Shown piece after piece: positions 24,639 to 33,642 of a stretch of 46,654 bases of DNA. The notes beneath the pieces are model-generated. The model saw nothing but the letters and a program-made list of their open reading frames with translations. It did not search any database and was not told the DNA's origin. Source of the DNA: Bacteroidota bacterium (GTDB lineage: Bacteria > Bacteroidota > Bacteroidia > Bacteroidales > JAGONC01); assembly GCA_022711405.1 (NCBI GenBank), contig JAKLFC010000024.1, forward strand, positions 1 through 46,654. The letters run 5' to 3'. A program made the translations under genes and the position numbers. Within the stretch, counting starts at the first letter, position 1; each line of letters starts with the position of its first letter.

Positions 24639-27417
24639 AATTTCCCAGCTTGAAATTATAGCTCACCGAAAAAATGGGTACACCGAAAATGGAAAGGCGA
24701 TAGGCTTTTACCTTTCCCTCCTCTGTTGTGAAATAAACCGAGTATGCATTATTTCTTCCCGTCAGGTTATACACTGAAAAGGAGAAGGAACCATGGATGA
24801 GTTTCCTGGCTTTCAGGTTGCCCTCGATGTTCATGGAAAGATCGACCCTGAAATAATCGGGTATCCTGTACTCGTTGCGCCTGGAATAATGCGTGATCTG
24901 TGTTTCGTTGAGGTAATAGATCGCCGTGGGGTAGGTCACCGGCCGTCCGGTTGAGTACACGACATTCGAGGAGAAGCTGAGCCTTTTTGTGATCCGGTAG
25001 TTGGCTACCAGATTGAAGGAATGAGGTTTGTCAAAGTTTGCAGGATAGACCTCACCGAAATTGTTCATTTCACCGGTCAGTGGATTGTTTGCCAGCACCA
25101 GCGCCCTGGAGTAGGTGTAATTGACCCAGCCACTGAATTTGCCGTATGCTTTTTTGAGCATGAATTCAATCCCGTAGGAGTCCAGATCTCCCTGGATCAC
25201 TTCGGTTTCCGTCAGATCAGCTTCTACCAGGTCAGCGCCGTCTTTGTATTCCACCAGGTTCCTGACGTTCTTATAGTAGCCCTCCAGGGATAGCTCATAC
25301 ATCTCTCCGAGCAGAAACGTATACATTCCCAGGGTGTACTGGTCGCCGGTCATGGGTTTGATATGGGAATCACAGAGTTTCCATGTATCCGTCGGCGCAA
25401 CGGCAATGGTGTTGGAAAGAAGGAAGAGGTATTGATGCAGCCGGTTGTAACTTCCTTTTACCGAAAGCTGGTCTGTCAGCAGGTAGGTTGCACCGAGCCG
25501 GTAATCCAGCCCGTCGTAGGTCTTGATGAATGCATTACTTCCATAATGAAGGGTATCGGTTATGTTGACAGGTTCGACCGGAAGCCCCGGGATGTAGTCA
25601 TAAACTGTTTTTGGTCCCAGATAGGAATAAATGGTATAGCGCAAGCCTCCGTTAACGGAAAATCTGGGGGATAATTTCCATTCGTCCCCTGCATAGATGG
25701 CTGTCTCCAGACCTTTTTCAGGCTCGTAGCTTTCAGGGATGATGGTGGAGGTTTCGTTGTACGGCAGAAGATCTCCTTTAGAGGCATGATAAAGGATGGC
25801 ATTCATCCCCAGGTCCACCGTATGTGCAGCCGCCGGCCGCAGCGTTACGGAACCCCTGAGTTCCGAATGGTGGAGGATAAAGGAACGCTTATACGCTTCC
25901 ATGGGATATTCCATGTTCTGTTCACCAAGTCCATACCGGTTATAGATGAGCGAAACGGCAGCAGAATTTTTCTTGCGGAACAGGTTGGTCCAGGAAAGGG
26001 ATGCACCTGCATTATGGTACGTGAAGGTCGACAGATCGGCGATCTGTGAGTTATCATAACTTCCGTAGGAAAAGAAATCGATCCTGTTCCGGTCATCCAG
26101 ACGGAAGGTCAGGTTTGCGATGGCATCTGCAAAAAAAGCACTGCTGTTGAACACATCCGGCTCTTTGGCCAGGTTCAGGATCCAGTCGGAATAGGTACTT
26201 CTGACGGCCAGCATATAACTGCTCTTATCCTTTTGAAAAGGACCCTCCACCAGCAGCCGTGCGGCAACCGGACTAATCCCGCCGCGGAACGAGAATTTCT
26301 TCATGTCTCCCTGTCTGCTGGCAATATTAAAGATGGAAGACAACCTCCCTCCGTACTGGACAGGGATGTGGCTTTTGTAAATGGAAAAATCCTGTACAGC
26401 TTCGGGATTGAACGAAGAGAAAAATCCAAAGACATGGGATGTGTTGTAAACAGGTACGCTGTTGATATAGAAAAGATTCTGATCGGTAGGACTCCCCCTG
26501 ACATTGAATCCGCTTGTTGCCTCACCCACAGTCTGTATGCCGGGTAACAGCAGGGCTACCTTGATCAGATCCTTTTCGCCAAGGACCACCGGGATCTCCT
26601 TGATGTTCTTGGTGGAAAGACGCTCGTATCCCATCTGGGAGCCTTTTACCCGATTGTACCTGTCGGAAGTGATCTCCACCTGCTCCAGCACATAGACCCT
26701 GTGATCCAGCCTCACATCCAGCACACCGTCCGACAGCAGGGTCAACTTGTATTTTTTGTCAAAGCTTCCAAGGCTGCTTACGGTGAGTGTGTATTTGCCC
26801 AGGGGCAGCACCAGCTGATAATAACCGGAATCGTTGGTGACTGCAAGGCTATGGGTCTCTTCGATGAAAACATTTGCCTGAACCGCAGGGGAGCTGTCTT
26901 CCGCATGGGTGACCCTCCCCCTGATGGTTGCCCGCGTGCTCCCGAATCCCTTCAGTTTGGATCCTATGATCACGTTCTCGACGATGAATTCCTTGTAGGT
27001 GTCCAGATAGACATCCTTACCCATCTCCTTTTCCATCCCTGCTGTGCTGGTGGTATCTTCAACGGGTGAAATGTAAGTACGGTAGATTTCCGGAAGGGAA
27101 AACCGTATCTGCCGGTCTTTGAACAAAAAAATGTTTCCCTGCTGATCTGCCGACACAGTTATGTTCCATGGTGAGAAAAGCTCGCTAAGAAGATCCGTCA
27201 ACAATATGGAGTCCTGTGCTACTGATACCACTATATCAGGAATGCTGTCGGGGATGTAATAGAAGTGGACAGGGTAGGACTGTTCCATTCTCTCAACGAA
27301 TTCATTCCAGGAGATCCCGTCAGCCGACCGGGTCACAAATGCATCCCTTACCTGAGCAGTGGCAATGAGCTGCATGCCCACCATGATGAATATTCCTGCC
27401 AGGATCCTGAGTCTCAT
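24628..27417 (-). CDS. TonB-dependent receptor with STN-like and carboxypeptidase-regulatory domains
   Basis: 929 residues. Signal peptide to about residue 22 (LIATAQ-VRD). Residues about 33-105 resemble an STN/secretin domain (ISWNEFVERMEQSYPVHFYY). A carboxypeptidase-D regulatory-like domain is at about 165-245 (IRGRVTHAEDSSPAVQANVF). The plug domain covers about 255-400 (VALLLPGIQTVGEATSGFNV, then VQYGGRLSSIFN), and the remainder is the 22-strand barrel. It is an outer-membrane, TonB-driven importer; the ligand cannot be told from sequence. No sigma/anti-sigma pair lies next to it even though an STN-like domain is present. It starts 4 bp after the stop of the upstream gene. Confidence 0.93.
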   Translation of the reverse strand: MRLRILAGIFIMVGMQLIATAQVRDAFVTRSADGISWNEFVERMEQSYPVHFYYIPDSIPDIVVSVAQDSILLTDLLSELFSPWNITVSADQQGNIFLFKDRQIRFSLPEIYRTYISPVEDTTSTAGMEKEMGKDVYLDTYKEFIVENVIIGSKLKGFGSTRATIRGRVTHAEDSSPAVQANVFIEETHSLAVTNDSGYYQLVLPLGKYTLTVSSLGSFDKKYKLTLLSDGVLDVRLDHRVYVLEQVEITSDRYNRVKGSQMGYERLSTKNIKEIPVVLGEKDLIKVALLLPGIQTVGEATSGFNVRGSPTDQNLFYINSVPVYNTSHVFGFFSSFNPEAVQDFSIYKSHIPVQYGGRLSSIFNIASRQGDMKKFSFRGGISPVAARLLVEGPFQKDKSSYMLAVRSTYSDWILNLAKEPDVFNSSAFFADAIANLTFRLDDRNRIDFFSYGSYDNSQIADLSTFTYHNAGASLSWTNLFRKKNSAAVSLIYNRYGLGEQNMEYPMEAYKRSFILHHSELRGSVTLRPAAAHTVDLGMNAILYHASKGDLLPYNETSTIIPESYEPEKGLETAIYAGDEWKLSPRFSVNGGLRYTIYSYLGPKTVYDYIPGLPVEPVNITDTLHYGSNAFIKTYDGLDYRLGATYLLTDQLSVKGSYNRLHQYLFLLSNTIAVAPTDTWKLCDSHIKPMTGDQYTLGMYTFLLGEMYELSLEGYYKNVRNLVEYKDGADLVEADLTETEVIQGDLDSYGIEFMLKKAYGKFSGWVNYTYSRALVLANNPLTGEMNNFGEVYPANFDKPHSFNLVANYRITKRLSFSSNVVYSTGRPVTYPTAIYYLNETQITHYSRRNEYRIPDYFRVDLSMNIEGNLKARKLIHGSFSFSVYNLTGRNNAYSVYFTTEEGKVKAYRLSIFGVPIFSVSYNFKLGNYES

Positions 27418-27421
27418 GGAT

Positions 27422-28186
27422 TCAATGTTGATAATACTCTCCGCACCTGACCAGTAAAGGCTTCAGCTGATCGCTGGTTGCCTTGCGAAAACGAATACGA
27501 TTGACGTGCATATATTTCCTGATCTCATCTTTACCGGATGGGAACCAGGTTAAAAGCGACCGTTTTGAAGTCACCGGATACCACTGATCGGTGTAAATAA
27601 AATGTGAAGCCGTTTGAGAGGACCACAGTCCATAAGGCGAAGATGCAGTGTACTTATGGATGAATTCTTTATGGTACCCGGTAATGAATATAAAGCCATT
27701 GCGGTGGATAAGTTCGTAGAAGGAGGTATCAGATTCGGGGAGCGACAGGTTGTTGCTGTTGATGAAAAGATGATCTCCCAGGTAAAGGGAATCGATTTTC
27801 CATGCATTGAGAGCGATCTTCACTGTGGCTCCTTCCTTTAACACGGCATTCAGAATCATCTTTCGTGCAGGCAGGTCATATCTGATCTGCTGAGCATCGA
27901 ATCTCCTTCCGTCAATGAATACGATGCCTTCCTGCCATTCTTCCCTGTCAAAATAGGGATGGTGGCTGATCAGGGGACTGGAGGGGACATAAACGCTCCC
28001 GCTGATCAGCATATCGTCGGATCCATAGAATCTTTCTGTAAGATTCAGCAAATCGGTCTGGCTATCGGGGGCAGATTGTTGATTCAACTGGGCGGAGCAG
28101 GGCAGGAGGTATGCCACAAGCAGGGAAGAAATAAAAATCCTTATCTGGTTTTTCAGGAACCATTCCCATGCTCTTACGCTAATCAT
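27422..28186 (-). CDS. Exported protein of unknown function, first gene of the TonB receptor operon
   Basis: 254 residues. A hydrophobic segment (IFISSLLVAYLLPCSAQ) is probably a signal peptide; the cysteine sits in LLPCSAQ, which is not a good lipobox. I do not recognise the family. The body is mixed, with many aromatic residues (FYGSDDMLISGSVYVPSS, GIVFIDGRRFDAQQIRYDLP) and a basic C-terminus. The stop is 4 bp before the TonB receptor start, so it shares that operon. A cell-envelope role linked to the receptor is inferred from position only. Confidence 0.75.
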   Translation of the reverse strand: MISVRAWEWFLKNQIRIFISSLLVAYLLPCSAQLNQQSAPDSQTDLLNLTERFYGSDDMLISGSVYVPSSPLISHHPYFDREEWQEGIVFIDGRRFDAQQIRYDLPARKMILNAVLKEGATVKIALNAWKIDSLYLGDHLFINSNNLSLPESDTSFYELIHRNGFIFITGYHKEFIHKYTASSPYGLWSSQTASHFIYTDQWYPVTSKRSLLTWFPSGKDEIRKYMHVNRIRFRKATSDQLKPLLVRCGEYYQH

Positions 28187-28311
28187 CTGTGAATAAATAT
28201 CTTAAGATTCGCAGGTCAGTCATTAATCGTACGTATAAAAGTAGGGTAAATCTTTTGAATACGCAGTCCGAACTTTGTTAATAAATTAACAGGAAATGAA
28301 CTGACAGTATT

Positions 28312-29298
28312 TCAGATCATTGTGCGGATCAGGTTCTCTGACAGGTCCCATAACCGTTTTCCGTTGGCTGCGTCGACCGCCTTTGGATCTATTTCTCTGC
28401 GGCTCATGAGGAAAAGGTATTCGCGGGTCTTTCCTTCCATCGCAGGTGAAGCTGCAAGGTACACTACAGGCTCTGCTGCCTTTTGGGGGGAGCGGAAGAA
28501 GATACTGAAAATGATCCGCAGCAGGGGCCTGATGGCAGCCGGTGCTTCCCGGGCAATATTCGAATTGATGGGCCCGGGGCACAGTGCAAATACTGAACAT
28601 TGAACATCACCGTCAGGATTCAGGCGGCGGGAAAGCTCACAGGCAAATGTGGTGAGAAGCAGCTTGTAATACCCGTATAGCTCGACGGTCCGGTTCATGG
28701 CGAACGGTTGGTACGTTCCAAATCCTTCCCAGTCGAAGACCCTGGGATTCCGATGACTTTCCGAAGAAACAAAGATGATCCGGGGCAGGGGATCCCCTTT
28801 CAGCCGGATAAGTTTTTCTTTTAATAGCAGGTTAATGAAAAGGAATTTGGCAAGATAATTCACCATGAACATTTCCTCAACTCCCTGCCTTGTCCGCCTG
28901 CTTTTCCTGGGAACGACAGCCGCGTTGCAGATGACGATGTCCAGGGTTCCGTATTGTTCCCTGATCTGCCTGACCAGGTCATGGATCGAATCGGTATCCG
29001 AAAGATCCACATAGAGCATCGAAACGTTCCTGGATCCTGTCGCCCGCCGGATCTCTTCCCCTTTTTCGGGTAATCCGCTGCGGCAGGCCATGATCACCGT
29101 GGCCCCCCGTTCTGCCAGCTGCCGTGCTACTGCATAACCCAATCCTGAGCTGGCGCCCGTGATCAGCACTTTTTTCCCGTCAAGGCGATCGGAAGACATA
29201 AGTTCCCCGACTTTTTCACGTTTCCGGAACAGGTCGGTGATCCCTGTAATAATGGCTTTTACCGGATTCCTGTACTGCTCGTGTCCACCCTGTGTCAT
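28312..29298 (-). CDS. Short-chain dehydrogenase/reductase (SDR)
   Basis: About 328 residues from the ATG at 29298 (MTQGGHEQYR), 7 bp after the sulfotransferase stop; a longer frame to 29394 would overlap that gene. The Rossmann glycine motif is TGASSGLG in VLITGASSGLGYAVARQL. NAA appears in VICNAAVV, a catalytic serine region in IIFVSSESHR, and YxxxK as YGYYK. It resembles retinol-dehydrogenase-like SDRs that oxidise or reduce hydrophobic alcohols. Cofactor preference and substrate are not determined. It is the last gene of the DUF1214-sulfotransferase-SDR run. Confidence 0.88.
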   Translation of the reverse strand: MTQGGHEQYRNPVKAIITGITDLFRKREKVGELMSSDRLDGKKVLITGASSGLGYAVARQLAERGATVIMACRSGLPEKGEEIRRATGSRNVSMLYVDLSDTDSIHDLVRQIREQYGTLDIVICNAAVVPRKSRRTRQGVEEMFMVNYLAKFLFINLLLKEKLIRLKGDPLPRIIFVSSESHRNPRVFDWEGFGTYQPFAMNRTVELYGYYKLLLTTFACELSRRLNPDGDVQCSVFALCPGPINSNIAREAPAAIRPLLRIIFSIFFRSPQKAAEPVVYLAASPAMEGKTREYLFLMSRREIDPKAVDAANGKRLWDLSENLIRTMI

Positions 29299-29305
29299 AC
29301 GATCA

Positions 29306-30583
29306 TTATTTTTTGGTTGGTTTGTCTTCTTGGGTATCCTGAAGTTTCCTCTGTAATTCCTGGTATGCCATGGTATGATCGTCAATATAAGCATCCGTTA
29401 TCCCGAAATCCTTCACGGAATACGAATGTAGACCATACTTACCTCTGGGATTCAGATTGCGTGCCTTTTCAAAATTTGAAACAAGATGTCCTGTGGGCAG
29501 CCTGTGCTGATGATAGTAGTTTCGCAGATGGGTGACAGGATCAGCGATGAAATCCTCATAGAAAAGATCAAAGAACCGGTTCTCCGGGCTCATGTCCATG
29601 CGGAAATCCATTCCTTTGGATAAAATGTAACCGGTTTTTCTGACCCAGTGGCGGGCAACGCGACCTGGATCCGTCTGATCACTGAAGATGGACTGGCTGT
29701 GGGTCACCATGCTCAGGAAGGATGGAATGGATTGATGGACATTCCTGTGCGTCCAGATGAAATGCACCTTGCTGAAATATCTTACGACCAGATCAAGGAA
29801 CTCCAGATGATGCGGGGACTTCAGCACCCACCGTGTACCTGGTCTCTGCCACTGGAGGAGTTTCATCAGTTTGGCAGCATACGCATAGGCCAGCGACTGG
29901 TCGGTACCTTCCAGCCAGGCCGCATAGGATGGAACGTTGGTGGTGGCCTCTGGCGTTGTGCTCAAAAAGGAAACATCGAGCAAAAGTATATCTTCTTCCG
30001 GAGCCAGATGCTCCACGGGATGGATGGCAAAAAATCCGGGAGCCATAAGCTTGAGTGCTTTTTCGCTGGTCCGTGCGATCTGGATCCGGTCGTCACAGGT
30101 ATGCAGCTCTCCCTTCAGCGGAACAGGATTCAGTGCTTCCCAGCTCAGCAGGACCCTGTTTTCAGGATCCGCTGTGAGCAGGCGGTGCAACAGCGTGGTG
30201 CCCGTACGTTGCAGGCCGATGATCATCCAGACAGGATACAGCGGTTCTTCAAGGATCCCGGGATGCCTTCGGAACCAGTATTCTGCCCGTAGCCGCGTGG
30301 CAAGGAGATTGATCAGACGCTGCCGCGAGATAAACCGCCCGGCAGGATGTAAGGCAGCCTCCGTGTTCAGCGCATGGATCAGACGGTCAAGCGGCTCATC
30401 CCAGAAGTCCTTTCCCAGATCATGCAATCCCGTCGTCCTCCTGGCTGTACGGATAAGGTCGTCCTTTTCCAGTTTTATTTCAGCCCCCAGGGGATAAGCC
30501 GCTTTCCAGCACCGGTTCAGGATCCTGAACCAGTACGGGCTACGGTTAAAATCCGCCGATTTGATGACCTGTTGATGTACCAT
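29306..30583 (-). CDS. Sulfotransferase family protein (Sulfotransfer_3-like)
   Basis: 425 residues. The PAPS 5'-phosphosulfate loop is GLQRTGTTL at residues 123-131. The 3'-phosphate region is WVLKSPHHLEFLDLVVRYF with an HRN segment (FIWTHRNVHQSIPSF) downstream. The N-terminal ~110 residues are the helical region usual for this bacterial subfamily. It would transfer sulfate from PAPS to a hydroxyl on a lipid, sterol or similar small molecule; the acceptor is unknown. Neighbours (DUF1214 gene upstream, SDR 7 bp downstream) suggest one pathway. No PAPS-synthesis genes are in the window. Confidence 0.88.
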   Translation of the reverse strand: MVHQQVIKSADFNRSPYWFRILNRCWKAAYPLGAEIKLEKDDLIRTARRTTGLHDLGKDFWDEPLDRLIHALNTEAALHPAGRFISRQRLINLLATRLRAEYWFRRHPGILEEPLYPVWMIIGLQRTGTTLLHRLLTADPENRVLLSWEALNPVPLKGELHTCDDRIQIARTSEKALKLMAPGFFAIHPVEHLAPEEDILLLDVSFLSTTPEATTNVPSYAAWLEGTDQSLAYAYAAKLMKLLQWQRPGTRWVLKSPHHLEFLDLVVRYFSKVHFIWTHRNVHQSIPSFLSMVTHSQSIFSDQTDPGRVARHWVRKTGYILSKGMDFRMDMSPENRFFDLFYEDFIADPVTHLRNYYHQHRLPTGHLVSNFEKARNLNPRGKYGLHSYSVKDFGITDAYIDDHTMAYQELQRKLQDTQEDKPTKK

Positions 30584-30599
30584 AATTTTCAGGGTATTA

Positions 30600-30651
30600 C
30601 CTCACCCCCCGGCCCCCTCTCCTAATGGAGAGGGGGAGACAGGGGGTGAGG
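30600..30651. repeat. GC-rich nested palindrome at the DUF1214 gene end
   Basis: Outer arms CCTCACCCCC (30600-30609) and GGGGGTGAGG (30642-30651) enclose perfect inner arms CCCCCTCTCC (30613-30622) and GGAGAGGGGG (30627-30636) with a TAAT loop. The loop and inner arm provide the TAG stop of the DUF1214 gene. It lies between that gene and the sulfotransferase start and may affect read-through between them. Confidence 0.85.
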
Positions 30652-31821
30652 TGCATTCTTCACCACGCTGCATTCAGGTTCCACCGCTTTTGCTCCCTTT
30701 GCCAGCCGGTACCAGCGCCAGCACATGGTACCCTCCAGGTGGCCGCAGGTATCGATCCAGTTTGGCATGCCCGGATCACTATGACTGACCACAACCTGCA
30801 CACTCCCGTCGGTACGGTAGACGGCGCTGTGCTTGTTGATACATATCCTGAAATACCGGTAGTCGAGGGACTCCATCCAGTAATTGTTCAGCTGGAAGTT
30901 CCAGCTTTCGCATTCGGGAGGCGTCACCTCGATCACAAGGGCTTCATCGGGCGCCAGCCTCCAGTGACTGTGGTAATAGGTGATACCGGCATCCCCGCCG
31001 GCCGCATTCGACCTTTTCTCGTCAAAGAGAGGGAGTTGATTGGTATGTTTCTGAAAATCCCGGGCCCATTTTGCAAATAACAGCGATGCCCCTCCGACGA
31101 GAAGTGCGGCACTGTTCAATCCCTCTGCTATCTTCTGGCTTGTCAGCGGATCCGGGGATTGCTGACCGGTGAGGTTGATGATCGAAAGTTCCGCAGGCGT
31201 TTCGCTCCAGCGGTCATAATAGGTTTGCCTGACGATGACCAGGGATGTATCATCCTCCATCTTCAGCCAGTTCTTTCCCCTTGGCGTTTTGCTGAGAATG
31301 ATCTCGAAGATTCCGTTATCGTCCATGTGCAGGGATGATCCTTCCAGGACACCGCAGGGGGCCAGACCTCCCGTGGTACCATACTGACCGTTCTGAGTGA
31401 AAAATCCTATGTAATGGATCGTGTTGCGGCGCCCGGTGATCCTGTACTCGTGCTTCCCGCTGATCTGGGCGTTCAGGTAGACATTGTCAGGATTGTCGGC
31501 TCCTATTTTTATCGTTTCATGTACCGTACGCCTGAACACCGGGAACTCCGGATCCCCATACTCAACAAAGGCTTCCAGCCCTCCGCGCGTCAGACGGGAG
31601 AGGTAACGGATACCTTCCGCCTGACTCAACAGATCCAGCGGTGCACCCGGATACATCAGTGAAGCTCCGGCCGCCTTGAGCTGGTCACAGAATTCAGCCC
31701 AGGCTTTCCCGGAAAGGATCTGTTCATGGTGCAGGTCACGGCTCTTCCTGCCCAAAAGTTTCCATCGCTGGCGTTGTAAAAAGGAAAGGAATTTCAGGAA
31801 TGTAAATAGCAATCGTTTCAT
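30622..31821 (-). CDS. DUF1214 domain-containing protein
   Basis: 399 residues. The C-terminal half matches DUF1214 (MESLDYRYFRICINKHSAVY, then DPGMPNWIDTCGHLEGTMCW). The N-terminal half (SRLTRGGLEAFVEYGDPEFP) matches the region usually found with it. There is no clear signal peptide beyond a basic, mildly hydrophobic start. The biochemical function of the family is not settled. It is often found near SDR and sulfotransferase genes, as here. The last ~10 residues (NAPHPLSPPLH) and the stop codon come from the GC-rich palindrome, so the natural C-terminus may have been replaced when that element arrived. The divergent SDR at 31946 may share its regulatory region. Confidence 0.82.
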   Translation of the reverse strand: MKRLLFTFLKFLSFLQRQRWKLLGRKSRDLHHEQILSGKAWAEFCDQLKAAGASLMYPGAPLDLLSQAEGIRYLSRLTRGGLEAFVEYGDPEFPVFRRTVHETIKIGADNPDNVYLNAQISGKHEYRITGRRNTIHYIGFFTQNGQYGTTGGLAPCGVLEGSSLHMDDNGIFEIILSKTPRGKNWLKMEDDTSLVIVRQTYYDRWSETPAELSIINLTGQQSPDPLTSQKIAEGLNSAALLVGGASLLFAKWARDFQKHTNQLPLFDEKRSNAAGGDAGITYYHSHWRLAPDEALVIEVTPPECESWNFQLNNYWMESLDYRYFRICINKHSAVYRTDGSVQVVVSHSDPGMPNWIDTCGHLEGTMCWRWYRLAKGAKAVEPECSVVKNAPHPLSPPLH

Positions 31822-31865
31822 CGTTGCAGATTTCCAAAAGATTAATAATTCAGAAATATGGGGCG

Positions 31866-31873
31866 CAAAGGTA
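31866..31873 (-). promoter_or_regulatory. Candidate -7 box for the DUF1214-sulfotransferase-SDR operon
   Basis: On the minus strand this reads TACCTTTG, an exact TAnnTTTG match, about 45 bp before the ATG at 31821. No TTTG is visible at -33. It lies in the 124-bp divergent region with the plus-strand SDR. Confidence 0.4.
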
Positions 31874-31945
31874 TGAATTCTGAAAAAATCGTGTTCTTTG
31901 TGATCAATTAATCATGGAGTGATTATTTCATAAAGAGCTGACCGA

Positions 31946-32758
31946 ATGAAGGATGATTTTAAAAATAAATATGGCCCCTGGGCACTTATTGCCGGTGCAG
32001 CAGAGGGTCTGGGGGAATCGTTTGCCGTGACACTGGCTGCCAGGGGATTGAATGTGGTGATGATTGATCGCAATGATGAATGCATGCGCAATGTGGCAGA
32101 AAGGATCCGGAGGGAATTCCCTGTGAATGTTATCTGTCTGAACCTGGATCTGGCTATCGGAAATGCGGAAGAAATGATCATGGACACCATTGAAACTATC
32201 GACTGCCGCCTCCTTGTATATAATGCAGCCTTCAGCCGCGTGGCACCCTTTCTGTTCCAATCCCTTGAATCAATTGACCAGTACATCAGGGTCAATTGCA
32301 GAACCATGATCCGGCTGGTCCATCGTTTCTCAGGTCATCTCGCCGGAATGGGAAAAGGGGGTGGGATCCTGATCATGTCATCCTTGGCAGGACTTATCGG
32401 CTCCCAACTCCTGGCACCGTATGCAGCCACCAAGGCTTTTGGTGCTTTGCTTGCAGAATCCCTTTCCTATGAGCTGAATCCATATCATATTGACGTACTT
32501 GCCTGCCTGGCGGGCCCGACGGATACTCCAGGATTCAGGGCTTCTGCACCCCACATTTCCGGCTTTATTCCCCGTATCCATCACCCGGATTTTGTCGCGC
32601 AAAGAGCTCTGGATCAGCTGGGTAAGAGAATTCTCTTTATTCCGGGAATATATAACAGACTTGGTTATGCTTTTTTACTTCGTACAATGCCAAGAAAACT
32701 GGCGTCGAAAATTGTAAATGGAACCATTATGAAAATTTATTCCGATAAGTTGTTATAA
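31946..32758 (+). CDS. SDR family NAD(P)-dependent oxidoreductase
   Basis: 270 residues. The glycine motif is GAAEGLG in WALIAGAAEGLGESFAV, NAA is in LLVYNAAFS, a serine region is in ILIMSSLAGLIG, and the catalytic YxxxK is YAATK. Length is typical of classical SDRs. The tail (FIPGIYNRLGYAFLLRTMPR) is hydrophobic and basic, as in SDRs acting on lipids. It is divergent from the DUF1214 operon by 124 bp and probably belongs to the same pathway. Substrate unknown. Confidence 0.88.
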   Translation: MKDDFKNKYGPWALIAGAAEGLGESFAVTLAARGLNVVMIDRNDECMRNVAERIRREFPVNVICLNLDLAIGNAEEMIMDTIETIDCRLLVYNAAFSRVAPFLFQSLESIDQYIRVNCRTMIRLVHRFSGHLAGMGKGGGILIMSSLAGLIGSQLLAPYAATKAFGALLAESLSYELNPYHIDVLACLAGPTDTPGFRASAPHISGFIPRIHHPDFVAQRALDQLGKRILFIPGIYNRLGYAFLLRTMPRKLASKIVNGTIMKIYSDKLL

Positions 32759-32801
32759 TTTTATCTGATTTTTCTTATCAGGTATTTAAATCAAATAACT
32801 C

Positions 32802-33212
32802 ATGAAGAAAACAGGATCATTACTGATCATCATCATTCTTAATCTAATAGTCCAGCCGGTGATCTTTGCCCAAAATGACCCGTCAAGCCAGCTGACAGGT
32901 AAGATCCTTTTTGAGATCGGGCCCGGAGAGAACATCGTAAATGATGAAAGCTGCTTTTTATTCAGCCTGAACGGTGATAAAACTGCAATGGTGACCTCGG
33001 TCGGATCCGGTAGAAACAAACAGTTTTACAACTATTATTCGGATGGGAGTAAAGAAGGACCTTTCAGGAGGCCTGACAGCACCATCTGGCTGGAATGCAG
33101 AAGTACGGATGAATCATCAGGAAAATATGATCCGGTATTCATCGATCATGGATTATATGGAAACCAGGGCACTGGAGGTCCTTTATATTCAATACGGAAC
33201 TCCCTTTGCTGA
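32802..33212 (+). pseudogene. Exported protein N-terminal fragment (out of frame with following ORF)
   Basis: 136 codons beginning with a good signal peptide (MKKTGSLLIIIILNLIVQ, cleavage near FAQ-NDP). The mature part (FLFSLNGDKTAMVTSVGSGR, then NYYSDGSKEGPF) faintly recalls PD40/WD40-like beta repeats. The frame closes at 33212, inside sequence that codes for a different protein in the +1 frame (33043-33636). I infer a frameshift or a recombination joint near 33110-33180; two overlapping genes are less likely because the second lacks a signal peptide. Confidence 0.5.
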
Positions 33213-33636
33213 TTTTTCGGTCGGACACTTTCAGATGAAACCCTCCTTTGCTGAATCCATCGAGGCAGATCTCCTGTCTTCAGCTTCACGATCTGTGGGT
33301 TCATGGCCCGCAGGGTGGAGCATTTCTGATTCCAGCGGTGTATCCCTTCGTACCTCAAGGCTTCTCAGGCTAAAGAGCACCGAAGGACAACTATGGTACC
33401 TCCGGGCGTTCATGAACCTGGTGCACGATCTGTTCCCTTCATGGGACACGCTTTCTCCGGAAATGCAGTTGCGATACTATGCGACTGCTTATCAGGGAGG
33501 ATATCATCGTGAAAAAGAAGAAATTGAATCAGCGGCACAGGAAAGATATTTCTTCACAGGTTTGCCCATAGCAGCCATCCGGTATTCCTATTCAGATATT
33601 TCTGCCTTTTATTACCGGAGCTGCAAATGCCGGTAA
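33043..33636 (+). pseudogene. Lysozyme/transglycosylase-like C-terminal fragment, N-terminus missing
   Basis: The frame is open from 32992. Convincing protein starts near RYSSIMDYMETRALEVLYIQ and continues QYGTPFADFSVGHFQMKPSF, a pattern typical of exported Bacteroidota lysozyme-like proteins, to a C-terminal helix-rich region (LRYYATAYQGGYH). The family normally has a signal peptide and a segment before RYSS, absent in this frame. With the fragment at 32802-33212 it looks like one disrupted gene. The stop is 6 bp from the convergent GH109 stop. Confidence 0.5.
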
Positions 33637-33642
33637 TGGATT

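Noticed and set aside
29648..30497. Plus-strand frames of 214 and 186 codons
   Set aside because: Antisense to the sulfotransferase, whose motifs are clear; the frames show no recognisable domain.
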